Assembly (NCBI RefSeq): GCF_900107045.1 | Contig: NZ_FNON01000004.1 | Coordinates: forward strand, 186,001-250,000 | Source: Amycolatopsis xylanica | GTDB taxonomy: Bacteria; Actinomycetota; Actinomycetes; Mycobacteriales; Pseudonocardiaceae | DNA length: 64,000 bases | Direction: 5' to 3' | In this document: in pieces, positions 33,829-42,704 of the stretch | Layout of the letters: every line of letters begins with the position of its first letter | Position numbering within the stretch: position 1 is the stretch's first letter | The notes under the pieces: generated by a model | What the model was told of the DNA's origin: nothing | Databases searched by the model: none | What the model saw: only the letters and a program-made list of their open reading frames with translations | Made by a program: the position numbers and the translations under genes

Positions 33829-35103
33829 ATGCTGCGCGCACTCTCCGGCCTGACCACGCGGGGCCGCTGCCTACTAGCCGCTGGCGTGGCCGCCGCGGCG
33901 TGCTCCGTGGTGCTGAACGAGCGTGACCTGCTCCGGGTGGCGATGTTCGTCGTCGCGCTGCCGCTGCTGGTGGCCGGCTTCATCGCGCTGACCCGGCTGA
34001 AGATCGGGGCGGCGCGCAAGCTGCTGCCGGAGCGGGTCTCGGTCGGCTCGGTCGGGGAAGTTCAGCTCGATTTGTGGCGGCACGGCAGGCTTCCGGCCGG
34101 CGAGGTGCTGCTCGAGGACGGCGTCCCGTACGCACTGGGCGCCCGGCCCCGGTTCGTGGTGGAGCGGCTCCCCCACGACCGGACGGTCGGCCTGCGCTAC
34201 CCGATCCAGCCGGTGCTGCGCGGTATCCAGCAGGTCGGGCCGCTGCGCGCGACGATCACCGACCCGTTCGGGCTCTGCGAGTTCGAACGGGAACTGATCG
34301 CCCACTCGCGGCTGGTCGTGGTGCCGAAGGTGGTCGGGCTGTTCGGCCTGCCCAGCGGCGCCGGGATCGGCGCGGGCGACGACGGCAGCATCCGGCTGCA
34401 CGCCGGCCAGGGCGAGCCGGACGTCATCGTGCGGCAGTACCGCACCGGTGACGACCTGCGGAAGGTGCACTGGCGCTCCACCGCGCGGCGCGACGAGATC
34501 ATGGTCAGGGTCGAGGAGCGCCCGTGGCGCGGTGGCACCACGGTGCTGCTCGACCACCGCGCCGCCGCGCACCACGGCGCCGGTCCCGCCGCCAGCCTGG
34601 AGTGGGCGGTCTCGTTCGCCGCTTCGGTCTGCCTGCATCTGCGCCGCTCCGGGCACCGGGTCCGCCTGGTCACCGAGCACGGCCAGACGCTGGCGGACAC
34701 ACCAGGCGAGGGCGGCGAGCACTACGACAACATCGTGCTCGACGCGCTGGCCGCGCTGCAGCCCGCGCACCAGCGCGACATCACCCTCGGCGCGGATCCG
34801 GCCGAGGGCCAGGAGCTGATCGCCGTGCTCGGCACCGTCAGCAACGACTCCGTGCGCGAGCTGACCCAGTACCGCCCGCGCGGCATCCGCAGTCTCGCCG
34901 TGCTGCTCGACACCCCGACCTGGGGTGGTTCGCTCAACGCGCCTGGCCACCGGGCCACGGCCACCGAGGAGTCGATCGCGATCCTGGAGGCGGCGGGCTG
35001 GGGCGTGGTGGTCGCCGACCCGGTCACGCCGATGCAGCAGGTGTGGGCCGAGCTGTGCCAGACGGCCACCCGCCGCGGCACCCTGATCGGGGGATCGTTC
35101 TAG
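33829..35103 (+). CDS. DUF58 membrane-anchored protein
   Basis: A 424-residue protein with two N-terminal membrane segments (about 12-30, 38-56) and a C-terminal von Willebrand-like DUF58 domain, including the signature YRTGDDLRKVHWRSTARRDEIMVR (shown by YRTGDDLRKVHWRSTAR). It follows moxR by 15 nt and is the expected MoxR partner. Such triads are linked to envelope assembly or protease maturation, but the reaction is undefined. Confidence 0.92.
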   Translation: MLRALSGLTTRGRCLLAAGVAAAACSVVLNERDLLRVAMFVVALPLLVAGFIALTRLKIGAARKLLPERVSVGSVGEVQLDLWRHGRLPAGEVLLEDGVPYALGARPRFVVERLPHDRTVGLRYPIQPVLRGIQQVGPLRATITDPFGLCEFERELIAHSRLVVVPKVVGLFGLPSGAGIGAGDDGSIRLHAGQGEPDVIVRQYRTGDDLRKVHWRSTARRDEIMVRVEERPWRGGTTVLLDHRAAAHHGAGPAASLEWAVSFAASVCLHLRRSGHRVRLVTEHGQTLADTPGEGGEHYDNIVLDALAALQPAHQRDITLGADPAEGQELIAVLGTVSNDSVRELTQYRPRGIRSLAVLLDTPTWGGSLNAPGHRATATEESIAILEAAGWGVVVADPVTPMQQVWAELCQTATRRGTLIGGSF

Positions 35104-37632
35104 ATGAGCACGGCTACCGAACTGCACACCCCGACCGAGCGGCCCGTGCCGCAGCCGACCGCGTGGAACAGCTCCGTGCTCGCGCCGGTCGCCGCCGGGG
35201 CCGCGACGCTCTGCGCGTCGACCTCGCTGACCGGGGTGATCACCGGCTGGGCCTGGCTCGGCTACATCTTCGTGGCGATCGTGCTGGTCGCCTGCACCGG
35301 CTTGGCGCTGCGGTCGCTGCGCGCGCCGACGGTCGTCGTCGGGCTCGCGCAGATGGTGGTGCTGGCGTTCCTGGTGACCGGCTCGTTCACCACCACCGGC
35401 ATCCTCAAGATCATTCCCGGCCCGGCCGCGTTCGCCGAGCTGGGCGACGTCATCACCGCGGCGGCCGAGCAGATCCGCACCACGCTCCCGCCCGCCGACG
35501 CGAGCCCGCCGCTGCTGGCGCTGATCACCATGTCGATCGGGCTGGTCGCGGTGCTGATCGACACGCTCGCCGTCGCCGCGGCCGCGCCGGCCGCGACCGG
35601 CCTGGTGCTGCTCTGCGTCTACGCGGTCCCCGCGTCGCTGTCCGACGAAATGCTGCCGTGGTGGACGTTCCTGCTCGGCGCCGGCGCGTTCGCCGGGCTG
35701 CTCGCGATCGACGGCAACCACCGGCACCGCCGCTGGCGCAACCGCGACGCGCCGGGGCTCGGCAACTCACCCGGCACGATCGCGACCCCGGTCGCCGTGG
35801 TCAGCCTGGCGCTGGTGCTCGGCCTGATCGTCGGCACGGCGGTGACCGGCGTTGGCACGGTCGGCGCGCTGCCCGGCGGCACGGGCAACGGCAAGGGCGG
35901 CAACCGCACCGGCGGCTACGGCGTCAACCCGTTCACCCAGATGCGCGGCCTGCTCGACCAGGGCACGAACGCGGAGCTGTTCAAGGTGCGCGGGCTCGGC
36001 GGCGAGAAGCGCTTCCTGCGCGCGTTCACGCTCGACACCTACAAGCCCGACGGTGACGACGCGGGCTGGCGGCTGGGGAGCAAGCTGGACGGCAAGCTGC
36101 GTGCCGACATGCCGTCGCTGCCGCCCGCCATCGGCGACGACGGCAGCGGTAGCCCGGCGGCGATCGAGATCCAGCCGACCAACTGGGTCGACTACTGGCT
36201 CCCCATGGTCGGCCAGCCTCGCGCGATCCAGGGCATCACCGGCAAGGACGTCTTCTACGACCCGAAGATCGGCGCGGTGTTCGCCCTCACCCAGTCCAGC
36301 TCCGGCCCGTACACCGAGATCGCCTCGCTCAAGGAGCCGACGAAGGAGGACCTTCGCGACGCGGACTCGACGTCCACCCCGGTCGACGACACCTACACCA
36401 GCATCTCCGGGGTCAACCCCGAGGTGGGGAAGCTGGCGCGGCAGGTCACCGAGAACGCGACGAACAACTTCGACAAGGCCACCGCGCTCTGGCGGTTCTT
36501 CACCCCGTCGAACGGCTTCGTCTACGACACCAAGACCGCGCCCAAGTCCAGCCCCGACGGGCTGGCCGACTTCGTGCTGCGCGGCAAACGGGGCTTCTGC
36601 GAGCAGTTCGCCTCCGCCATGGCGGTCATGCTGCGCTCGCTGGGCATCCCGTCGCGGGTGGCGATCGGGTTCACCCCCGGTGAGGAGGTCGCCGACTACC
36701 GGGCGATCACCACGAAGGACGCGCACGCCTGGGTCGAGGTCTACTTCGGTGACAAGGGCTGGGTCAGCTTCGACCCGACCCCGCTCTCCGACAACCGCGG
36801 CTTCATCCCGTCCTATCTGCAGACCAACCCGAAGGGCACGGCCACCGCGACCGAGGACCCCGAGGAGAAGCCGAGCAAGGCCTCCAGCTCGGCGCCCGCG
36901 ACCGGCGTCCCCACGACCACCAGCGGCACCGCTGCCAAGCCCACCGACGAGGAGCCGACCTGGCCCATCGTCGTGGCCGGGATACTGGGCCTGCTCGCGC
37001 TGCTGCTGACCGGCCTGGTGATCTTCTTCGCCGTCCGCCACCTGCGTTCCCTCGAAAAGGCGCCCTCCGGCCCGAAGCCACCGGACGACGCGCCGGACGA
37101 CCCCGGCGCGAAACCCACGCTCGGCCCCCAGCTGACGACCTGGCTGCCGCTGGCGGCGGCCGGGTTGTGGGTCGCGGCGCTGGCGTTCCTCGCGGCGTGG
37201 CTCTCGGTGTGGTTCGCGGTGGTGCTGGTGCTGACCGTGGTGCTGGTCGGCGCGCCCGCCCTGATCCGCGACTTCGCCAGGCGACGGCGTCTCCAGGCCA
37301 TCGCCGGCCACTCCCCTGCCGCGGCCGACGCGGCGTGGCAGGAGCTGATGGCCGAGTGCGCTGACCGTGGTCTCCCGATCCCGGAGAGTGACACCGTCCG
37401 CGTGGCCGGGCAGAAGCTCGCCCAGAAGCATCACCTCGACGACGAGGGCCGCGAAGGCTTGCGAACGGTCATCGGCGTGGTCGAGCGCTCCTGGTACAGC
37501 GAGGGCAGCCCGATGGACCCGCGGCTCGACCCGGCCTTCGACGGCCTGCGCCGCAGCCTGCGCCGCAACGCCCCGATGTCCTGGCGAGGCCGCTTGTTCC
37601 CGAAGAGCATCTTCCGGCGTAAGAAGCCTTAA
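35104..37632 (+). CDS. TgpA-type transmembrane transglutaminase-like protein
   Basis: An 842-residue protein: about six N-terminal membrane segments (up to about 260), an extracytoplasmic DUF3488 region, a transglutaminase-like domain with catalytic triad C499, H541 and D557 (RGFCEQFASAM, DAHAWVEV, SFDPTP), a Pro/Thr-rich linker (about 580-615), further membrane helices near 620-645 and 680-725, and a C-terminal cytoplasmic DUF4129-like region. Start ATG is one nt after the DUF58 stop codon. It may act as a wall-facing cysteine peptidase or cross-linking enzyme; the substrate is unknown. Confidence 0.92.
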   Translation: MSTATELHTPTERPVPQPTAWNSSVLAPVAAGAATLCASTSLTGVITGWAWLGYIFVAIVLVACTGLALRSLRAPTVVVGLAQMVVLAFLVTGSFTTTGILKIIPGPAAFAELGDVITAAAEQIRTTLPPADASPPLLALITMSIGLVAVLIDTLAVAAAAPAATGLVLLCVYAVPASLSDEMLPWWTFLLGAGAFAGLLAIDGNHRHRRWRNRDAPGLGNSPGTIATPVAVVSLALVLGLIVGTAVTGVGTVGALPGGTGNGKGGNRTGGYGVNPFTQMRGLLDQGTNAELFKVRGLGGEKRFLRAFTLDTYKPDGDDAGWRLGSKLDGKLRADMPSLPPAIGDDGSGSPAAIEIQPTNWVDYWLPMVGQPRAIQGITGKDVFYDPKIGAVFALTQSSSGPYTEIASLKEPTKEDLRDADSTSTPVDDTYTSISGVNPEVGKLARQVTENATNNFDKATALWRFFTPSNGFVYDTKTAPKSSPDGLADFVLRGKRGFCEQFASAMAVMLRSLGIPSRVAIGFTPGEEVADYRAITTKDAHAWVEVYFGDKGWVSFDPTPLSDNRGFIPSYLQTNPKGTATATEDPEEKPSKASSSAPATGVPTTTSGTAAKPTDEEPTWPIVVAGILGLLALLLTGLVIFFAVRHLRSLEKAPSGPKPPDDAPDDPGAKPTLGPQLTTWLPLAAAGLWVAALAFLAAWLSVWFAVVLVLTVVLVGAPALIRDFARRRRLQAIAGHSPAAADAAWQELMAECADRGLPIPESDTVRVAGQKLAQKHHLDDEGREGLRTVIGVVERSWYSEGSPMDPRLDPAFDGLRRSLRRNAPMSWRGRLFPKSIFRRKKP

Positions 37633-37641
37633 GAAGCCTCT

Positions 37642-37687
37642 AGACAGCGAAGGCCCCTCGGAACGCTTCGAGGGGCCTTCGCCGTCT
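37642..37687 (+). terminator. Terminator hairpin after the moxR-DUF58-tgpA operon
   Basis: The arm 37642-37660 (GCGAAGGCCCCTCG core) pairs with 37669-37687 with one mismatch around an 8-nt loop, starting 10 nt past the operon stop. No strong U-tract follows, as is common in high-GC Actinobacteria. Confidence 0.8.
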
Positions 37688-37737
37688 ACGGGTGCTCGGC
37701 TCGCGAAGCTCGGCCGCGGGACGGGCGGAAATCCCCG

Positions 37738-37786
37738 TTGGTGTGTGCGATTTGCGTCGTTGAACGACGCAAATCGCACACACCAA
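37738..37786. repeat. 23-bp perfect inverted repeat with TGA loop
   Basis: The arm 37738-37760 (contains TGCGATTTGCGTCGT) pairs perfectly with 37764-37786 around a 3-nt loop. The core GCGTCGTTGAACGAC also occurs at about 25472-25488. It sits in a 270-bp gap between convergent genes. No gene is visible in the gap. Confidence 0.85.
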
Positions 37787-37903
37787 CCCGGGCACGCTCA
37801 CAACCTCGCGCTCCCCGGAACGGCGGCGCTACCGGCCCCGAGCATGAGGAAGGCCGCGCCCACCAGGTGGACGCGGCTTACCTAGGAAGTCCGGTGAGGG
37901 ACC

Positions 37904-38311
37904 CTATTGGTCCTCGAAACGCTGACGGAAACGCTCTTCCATCCGCTGGGTGAAGGAACTCTTGCGGGAGCTGCCTCCCGACGGCCGGGACTGGGCCCCG
38001 CCGTCTTTGCCGTCCGCTGACTCGGCGCCCTGCCGAATCGACGTGACGGCGAGCATGACCCCGAAGAACATGACCAGGAAGCCGAACACGCTCACGAGCG
38101 GGATATCGGCGACCCGGATCGGCACCACGGCCACACCCAGCACCAGTAACGCGACCCCGACGACGAACAGGGCGATGCCCTGGATACGCCGCCTTCGAGC
38201 GGGTCGTCGCAACCTGGTGCCGCGCACCGTGGACGCGAACTTGGGGTCCTCGGCATAGAGCTCGCGCTCGATCTGATCGAGCAGCCGCTGCTCATGCTCG
38301 GAGAGTGGCAT
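37904..38311 (-). CDS. DUF3040 membrane protein
   Basis: A 135-residue protein with the DUF3040 N-terminal signature PLSEHEQRLLDQIERELY, a short basic stretch, two membrane helices (about 45-65 and 70-92) and a charged C-terminal tail ending in RMEERFRQRFED. Its ATG has a GGAGGAAAG ribosome site. The family is Actinobacteria-specific, often near dcw genes, with no known function. Confidence 0.9.
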   Translation of the reverse strand: MPLSEHEQRLLDQIERELYAEDPKFASTVRGTRLRRPARRRRIQGIALFVVGVALLVLGVAVVPIRVADIPLVSVFGFLVMFFGVMLAVTSIRQGAESADGKDGGAQSRPSGGSSRKSSFTQRMEERFRQRFEDQ

Positions 38312-38518
38312 CTTTCCTCCTCCGGCACAGCTGTCGCGGGCGCCGGGCCGCGCAACGTCGTGGACCCAACAGACACCCCCTGGCGGGGGGCTACTGTCCA
38401 GGATACGAGTCCCGCGCTCAGACGACTACCCGATCTCGCATCATGCGTGCATAGATTTAGGGAAAAACACCGATTCGCCGGTTCAGAGCCGCGACAGAGC
38501 GTGCTCACGCGAGGAAAA

Positions 38519-39766
38519 TCACCCGTCTTGCCGAGAAATCAGTGACGCAGGGCGCACGGCGGCGGCCCCGTACCGCGATCGTGCGGAGTCCGCGGCGACC
38601 TCGGCGTCGCGCCAGCGGGGCGCGCCGGACTCGAAGGTGAGCTGCTCGCCACCGCCCGCCGAACCGAGTCCCTCCACGCGAACGCCGATCAGCCGGACGG
38701 CACCCGTCGGCGCGTGCTCGGCGAGCAGCTCGACCGCCGTGCCGTGGATCTCCCTGGCGACGTCGGTGGCGGCGACCAGCGTCCGCGCCCTGGTGATGGT
38801 CTTGAAGTCGGCGAAGCGCACCTTGATCGACACGGTCCGGCCGCGGATTCCCTTGGCCCGCAAGGTGCCGCCCACCCGCTCGGCGAGCCGGAGCAGTTCG
38901 AGGCCGAGCTCGCCCCGGTCGTGTTTGTCCACATCGAACGTGACTTCGGCACCGATCGACTTCTCCGGCGAGTCCGGCACGACCTCGCGGTCGTCGTGGC
39001 CGTTCGCGAGCGCGTGCAGGTGCTCGCCGACCGCGACGCCCAGCGACCGGCGCAGCCTCGGCAGCGGCGCGGCGGCGACGTCGGCGATCGTGTCCAGCCC
39101 CAGCTGCTTGAGGTGCTCGCCGGTCCGTTTGCCGACACCCCAGAGCGCGGAAACCGGCAGCGGGTGCAGGAAGTCGAGCGTCTCGGCGGCGGGCACCACG
39201 ACCATTCCGTCCGGTTTGGCCATCCCGCCTGCCAGCTTGGCGACGAACTTGACCTTCGCGACGCCGACAGAGCAGGTGATCCCATGTTCGGCGGCGACAC
39301 GGCGCCGGATCTCGGCGCCGATGGCGGCAGGCGTGGTGTTCAAGCGTTTCAGCGCGCCACGAACGTCCAGAAAGGCCTCATCGAGACTCAGCGGTTCGAC
39401 CAACGGGGTGAATTCGCGGAAGATCTCCATGACGCCGGCGGAGACCTCGCTGTAGAGCCCCCGCGTCGGCGGGATGTAGACGGCCTGCGGGCACAGCCGT
39501 TTCGCCGCACCGACCGGCATCGCCGAGCGCACCCCGAACTCGCGGGCGTGGTAGTTCGCCGACAGCACCACCGACCGCGGCCCGGCGCCGGCGACCACTA
39601 CCGGCCGGTGCGCGAGCTCCGGGCGCGAGCGCAGCTCGACCGACGCGAAGAACGCGTCCATGTCCACATGCAGCAGTCCGCACCCGGTGTCATCCGGCCA
39701 GGACGTGTCGCCGGTTCCCACCCGGAACCGGCTCACCCCACCTCGTAGATCCCCACTGCGGCCCAT
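38519..39766 (-). CDS. dinB: Y-family DNA polymerase IV (DinB)
   Basis: A 415-residue protein from ATG 39766 (other starts nearby are possible, ribosome site weak). It has the Y-family catalytic blocks LLHVDMDAFFASVE and PLSLDEAFLDVRG, AANYHARE-like steric-gate region (SANYHAREFGV), helix-hairpin-helix WGVGKRTGEHLKQLGLDTI and a little-finger domain. A C-terminal EQLTFES could be a beta-clamp motif. It performs low-fidelity lesion bypass. No SOS box was clear upstream. Confidence 0.93.
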   Translation of the reverse strand: MGRSGDLRGGVSRFRVGTGDTSWPDDTGCGLLHVDMDAFFASVELRSRPELAHRPVVVAGAGPRSVVLSANYHAREFGVRSAMPVGAAKRLCPQAVYIPPTRGLYSEVSAGVMEIFREFTPLVEPLSLDEAFLDVRGALKRLNTTPAAIGAEIRRRVAAEHGITCSVGVAKVKFVAKLAGGMAKPDGMVVVPAAETLDFLHPLPVSALWGVGKRTGEHLKQLGLDTIADVAAAPLPRLRRSLGVAVGEHLHALANGHDDREVVPDSPEKSIGAEVTFDVDKHDRGELGLELLRLAERVGGTLRAKGIRGRTVSIKVRFADFKTITRARTLVAATDVAREIHGTAVELLAEHAPTGAVRLIGVRVEGLGSAGGGEQLTFESGAPRWRDAEVAADSARSRYGAAAVRPASLISRQDG

Positions 39767-39810
39767 GAACAGGACGCTACCCGGCACCACTGACAGTTCT
39801 GGGGAGACCG

Positions 39811-39864
39811 GGATTTAGCGGGCTTTATCCCGGGAAAGCACCCGGCATAAAGCCCGCTAAATCC
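39811..39864. repeat. Palindrome family A, diverged copy overlapping a gene end
   Basis: The 18-bp arm GGATTTAGCGGGCTTTAT (39811-39828) is the perfect reverse complement of 39847-39864. The stop codon of the methyltransferase gene (39857-39859) lies inside the right arm. It uses the same AAAGC/GCTTT core as the other family A copies and probably terminates the methyltransferase transcript before dinB. Confidence 0.85.
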
Positions 39865-40606
39865 TGGCGAGCGCGTGCAGGCGCGTGGCGACGTCGCGCA
39901 GCGGCGGCGTCGCAGCGGCCAGCAGCTCGAACTCGGCCAGTTCCTCTTCACGGGATCCGCCCGCGACCGCGTCGGAGACGACACCGTCACCCTGGATCGT
40001 CACGCCGTTCAGCCCGGCGCCCGCCAGCAACGCTTCCAGCCCGGGGACGTCGAAGCGGCGCAGCACGGTGTCACGCCCGCCCGGCAGCACACCGGCGGCG
40101 CTCTCCAGCACCTGGCGCGCCTCGGTGAGGCGACCGGCCAAGGCGCGGTGCAGCGCGGTCGCGAACCGGTTGGTGACCAGCACCGAGACCACCCCGCCCG
40201 GCGCGACGGCCTCGGCCAGCGCCGCGACCACGATCGCCGGGTCGTCGACGACCTCCAGCAGCCCGTGCGCGAGCACGAGATCGGCCGAGCCGGGGCTGAC
40301 GTGGCGCGCGAGCGCGTCGGAGTCGTCGGCCACCACGGTGATCCGCGAGGACACGCCCTCTTCCTCGGCGCGGCGCTTCAGCGTCGCCAGCGCGTTCGGG
40401 TTGGGCTCGACCACGGTGACCAGGCACCCGGCCGAGGCGAACGGCACCGCCCAGCCGCCGCTGCCGCCGCCGACGTCGACCACGAGGGGCTGCTCGACGC
40501 CGCGCGAGCGGGCGGCCCGCAGTTCGGCCTCGAGCACGCGGCGCACCGCACCCGACCCGCGTGCTGCCACGGTGTCCGTTTTCATAGGCCGCAGCGTAAT
40601 GGTCAC
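39857..40606 (-). CDS. Class I SAM-dependent methyltransferase
   Basis: About 249 residues. The SAM loop is VVDVGGGSGGWAVPFASAG, with acidic residue in VVEPNPNALATL and a post-motif VLAHGLLEVVDDP. GTG 40606 has an AGG five nt upstream; ATG 40585 (MKTDTVAARG) is the alternative. The substrate is unknown; the fold suggests a small-molecule or tRNA-type methyltransferase. It is divergent from the ParA-like gene across a 116-nt gap. Confidence 0.85.
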   Translation of the reverse strand: MTITLRPMKTDTVAARGSGAVRRVLEAELRAARSRGVEQPLVVDVGGGSGGWAVPFASAGCLVTVVEPNPNALATLKRRAEEEGVSSRITVVADDSDALARHVSPGSADLVLAHGLLEVVDDPAIVVAALAEAVAPGGVVSVLVTNRFATALHRALAGRLTEARQVLESAAGVLPGGRDTVLRRFDVPGLEALLAGAGLNGVTIQGDGVVSDAVAGGSREEELAEFELLAAATPPLRDVATRLHALARI

Positions 40607-40722
40607 CCGTACCTACCCGATCGGGTGGTCACAGCCTGTTCGCGCCGCCCGCACCAGCGCGGACGAGAGATTCGGCACCTTGCCCCGCAGCGCACCCCCG
40701 CCGAACCCGTAGGCTCTATCGA

Positions 40723-41574
40723 GTGCACACGGTCGCGGTTCTCAGCCTCAAGGGCGGTGTCGGGAAAACGACGGTCGCGCTAGGTATCGCATCCGCCGCT
40801 CTGCGTAGGGGCACCCGCACCTTGGTGGCCGATCTCGACCCGCAGGGCAACGCCACCACCTCGCTCGACCCGCCGTACACCGACGCCACCCTCGCCGACG
40901 TGCTGGAGACCCCGCACCGCGCGGTGCTGGAGCGGGCCATCGCGCCCAGTGTCTGGAGCGACGAGGTCGACGTGCTGGTCGGCGCCGAGGAACTCCAGCT
41001 GCTGAACGAGCCGGAAGCCGACCCACGCCGCCTCGAGAACCTCTCGCGCGCCCTCGACGAGCTGCACCGCGCGCCGATCCGCGAAGACCCGTACGAGCTC
41101 GTGATCCTCGACTGCCCGCCGTCGCTGGGCAGGCTGACCCGCTCGGCGCTGGTCGCCGCCGACAGCGCGCTGATCGTCACCGAGCCGACCATCTACGCGG
41201 TCACCGGCGCCCAGCGCGCGCTCGAGGCGATCGAGAAGACCCGCGAGGAGAACAACCCCGGCCTGCGCGCGATCGGCGTGCTCGTCAACAAGCTGCGCGT
41301 GCGGTCGTACGAGCACCAGTACCGGGTCGCCGAGCTGCGCGACTCGTTCGGCTCGCTGGTGATGCCGACCGGCATCCCCGACCGGCTCGCCGTGCAGCAG
41401 GCGCAGGGCGCGTGCAGCCCGATCCACGAGTGGAACTCGCCGGGCGCGCAGGAGATCGCGCTGACGTTCAACATGGTGCTGGCCAAGATCCTGCGCTCGA
41501 ACCGGGCCGGCAGGCACCGCGTGCGCTCCGAAGAGCCGGAAGAGACCACAGAGCCCGCCTCGCAGCCGAGCTGA
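40723..41574 (+). CDS. ParA/MinD-family ATPase, orphan
   Basis: A 283-residue deviant-Walker ATPase: SLKGGVGKTTVALGIA (KGGVGKT), LVADLDPQGNATTSL and VILDCPPSLGRLTRSAL. There is no ParB gene beside it, so it is an orphan rather than the chromosomal segregation pair, which normally sits near oriC. The start is GTG at 40723 without a strong ribosome site. It overlaps nei2 by one base. Role is possibly cell-cycle positioning; inference only. Confidence 0.9.
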   Translation: MHTVAVLSLKGGVGKTTVALGIASAALRRGTRTLVADLDPQGNATTSLDPPYTDATLADVLETPHRAVLERAIAPSVWSDEVDVLVGAEELQLLNEPEADPRRLENLSRALDELHRAPIREDPYELVILDCPPSLGRLTRSALVAADSALIVTEPTIYAVTGAQRALEAIEKTREENNPGLRAIGVLVNKLRVRSYEHQYRVAELRDSFGSLVMPTGIPDRLAVQQAQGACSPIHEWNSPGAQEIALTFNMVLAKILRSNRAGRHRVRSEEPEETTEPASQPS

Positions 41575-42374
41575 TGCCCGAAGGCGACACCGTCTTCCTG
41601 GCCGGGAAGCAACTCGACAAGGCGCTCGCTGGCAAGACGCTGACGCGCGGCGAGTTCCGCCATCCCGCGCTCGCCACCGTCGATCTCGCAGGCCGTGACG
41701 TGCTCGGCGTCGGGACGGTCGGCAAGCACCTGCTGACCCGGTTCTCCGGCGACCTGACGCTGCACAGCCACCTGAAGATGGACGGCACCTGGCGGATCTA
41801 CCCGCGCGGCGCGAGCTGGCGCTTCCCCGCGCACCACGCGCGCGTCATCCTGATGACCGAAGATATACAGGCGATCGGGTTCCGCCTGCACGACCTGAAA
41901 CTGGTGCCCACCAAGGAAGAGCACACCCTCGTCGGCCATCTCGGCCCCGACCTGCTCGATCCACAATGGACGGACGAGCACGCCGCACGCGCGGCGGCCG
42001 CGTTACGCGCGAACCCCACGCGCGAACTCGGTCTCGCCTTGCTCGATCAGCGGGTCATGGCGGGCGTCGGCAACCTCTACAAGGTCGAGATGTGCTTCAT
42101 CCTCGGCGTCACGCCGTGGACCCCGGTGTCCGAAGTGGACGCCGACAAGGTGGTCGCGCTCGGCCGCAAGCTCCTGCTCGCCAACGCCTGGCGGCACGAG
42201 CAGTGCACGACCGGCGACATGGGCCGCGGCCGCCGCAACTGGGTCTACGAGCGCACCCGCCAGGGCTGCTTCCGCTGCGGTGGCAAGGTCGTGGTCGCCG
42301 ACCAGGGCCACGACGTGCGCAAGCGGCCGACCTGGTTCTGCCCCCGCTGTCAGGCTGGACCTGCTCCAGCATAA
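41574..42374 (+). CDS. nei2: Fpg/Nei-family DNA glycosylase (Nei2-like)
   Basis: A 266-residue bifunctional glycosylase/AP lyase. The catalytic Pro2-Glu3 are intact (MPEGDTVFLAGKQL), and the start is fixed by this requirement. It has a helix-two-turn-helix (LALLDQRVMAGVGNLYKVE region, given by QRVMAGVGNLYKVE) and a C-terminal zinc finger (CFRCGGK, FCPRCQ). It removes oxidised pyrimidines. The actinobacterial Nei2 group matches best by the GDMGRGRRNWVYER block. Start shares a base with the parA stop (TGATG). Confidence 0.93.
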   Translation: MPEGDTVFLAGKQLDKALAGKTLTRGEFRHPALATVDLAGRDVLGVGTVGKHLLTRFSGDLTLHSHLKMDGTWRIYPRGASWRFPAHHARVILMTEDIQAIGFRLHDLKLVPTKEEHTLVGHLGPDLLDPQWTDEHAARAAAALRANPTRELGLALLDQRVMAGVGNLYKVEMCFILGVTPWTPVSEVDADKVVALGRKLLLANAWRHEQCTTGDMGRGRRNWVYERTRQGCFRCGGKVVVADQGHDVRKRPTWFCPRCQAGPAPA

Positions 42375-42387
42375 GGAAATAATGATG

Positions 42388-42417
42388 TTGCAGGCCGCCG
42401 GACTCTTCGCCTAGCGT
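42388..42417 (+). promoter_or_regulatory. Candidate promoter of the 42.4-42.7 kb RNA
   Basis: TTGCAG (42388-42393) and TAGCGT (42412-42417) are spaced 18 nt, just after the nei2 stop and before the structured transcript. This is a sequence-only call. Confidence 0.45.
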
Positions 42418-42448
42418 GGCAGTACACAAGAGAGGAGGTGGTCCTGCG

Positions 42449-42487
42449 TTGAATACCAAGAGGACTTGTGAGGTGGCTGTCCGCTAG
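42449..42487 (+). CDS. 12-residue putative leader peptide
   Basis: TTG at 42449, eight nt after a near-perfect SD (AGGAGGTGG), opens a frame ending at TAG 42485-42487: MNTKRTCEVAVR. The last codons overlap the GTCCGCTAGCGGAC palindrome. Leader-peptide function is inference from SD strength and overlap with alternative RNA stems; there is no homology evidence. Confidence 0.4.
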   Translation: MNTKRTCEVAVR

Positions 42488-42572
42488 CGGACGCCGCGCG
42501 ATGGGACTACCAGCGGCCACCTCGTGGCCAGCTTCGCGTGTTGCCTGCTAGCGAATACCAGGCAGTCACCAG

Positions 42573-42656
42573 GCCCCCGACGCCCCGGGAATCAGTCCGG
42601 CCCGGGCCCCACGGAAACCTTGCCGTGCGGGAAGGGCGTCGGGGGCTTCTTTATTT
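42573..42656 (+). terminator. Rho-independent terminator
   Basis: GCCCCCGACGCCC (42573-42585) pairs perfectly with GGGCGTCGGGGGC (42634-42646), followed by the U-rich TTCTTTATTT. The 48-nt loop has its own CACGG/CCGTG stem. It ends 49 nt before the GNAT start and is the clearest intrinsic terminator in the window. Confidence 0.88.
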
Positions 42657-42704
42657 CCCGGAAAACCCCTCACGAAAACCGGCTTACGTCGCTAGCCTGG
42701 CGGC

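Larger units (their letters stand above)
42418..42656 (+). ncRNA. Structured, terminated leader or small RNA between nei2 and a GNAT gene
   Basis: About 240 nt with no gene of normal size but strong structure. It has an SD-like AGAGGAGGTGG (42431-42441), a self-complementary GTCCGCTAGCGGAC, GAGGTGGC pairing with a downstream GCCACCTC across about 39 nt, an alternative GGCCACCTCGTGGCC hairpin, and two GAATACCA copies. A Rho-independent terminator closes it. The SD and a TTG allow a 12-residue uORF at 42449-42487 whose coding bases form the left arm of the GAGGTGGC pairing, so translation could control folding. It could be a ribosome-sensing attenuator for the downstream acetyltransferase gene or an independent sRNA. 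Confidence 0.6.

Noticed and set aside
40723..41574. Chromosome-segregation ParA near oriC
   Set aside because: No parB, dnaA, rnpA or gidB nearby; treated as an orphan ParA-type ATPase.
42418..42656. tRNA or a known riboswitch
   Set aside because: No cloverleaf or CCA-proximal acceptor pattern, and it does not match a riboswitch core that I can recognise.
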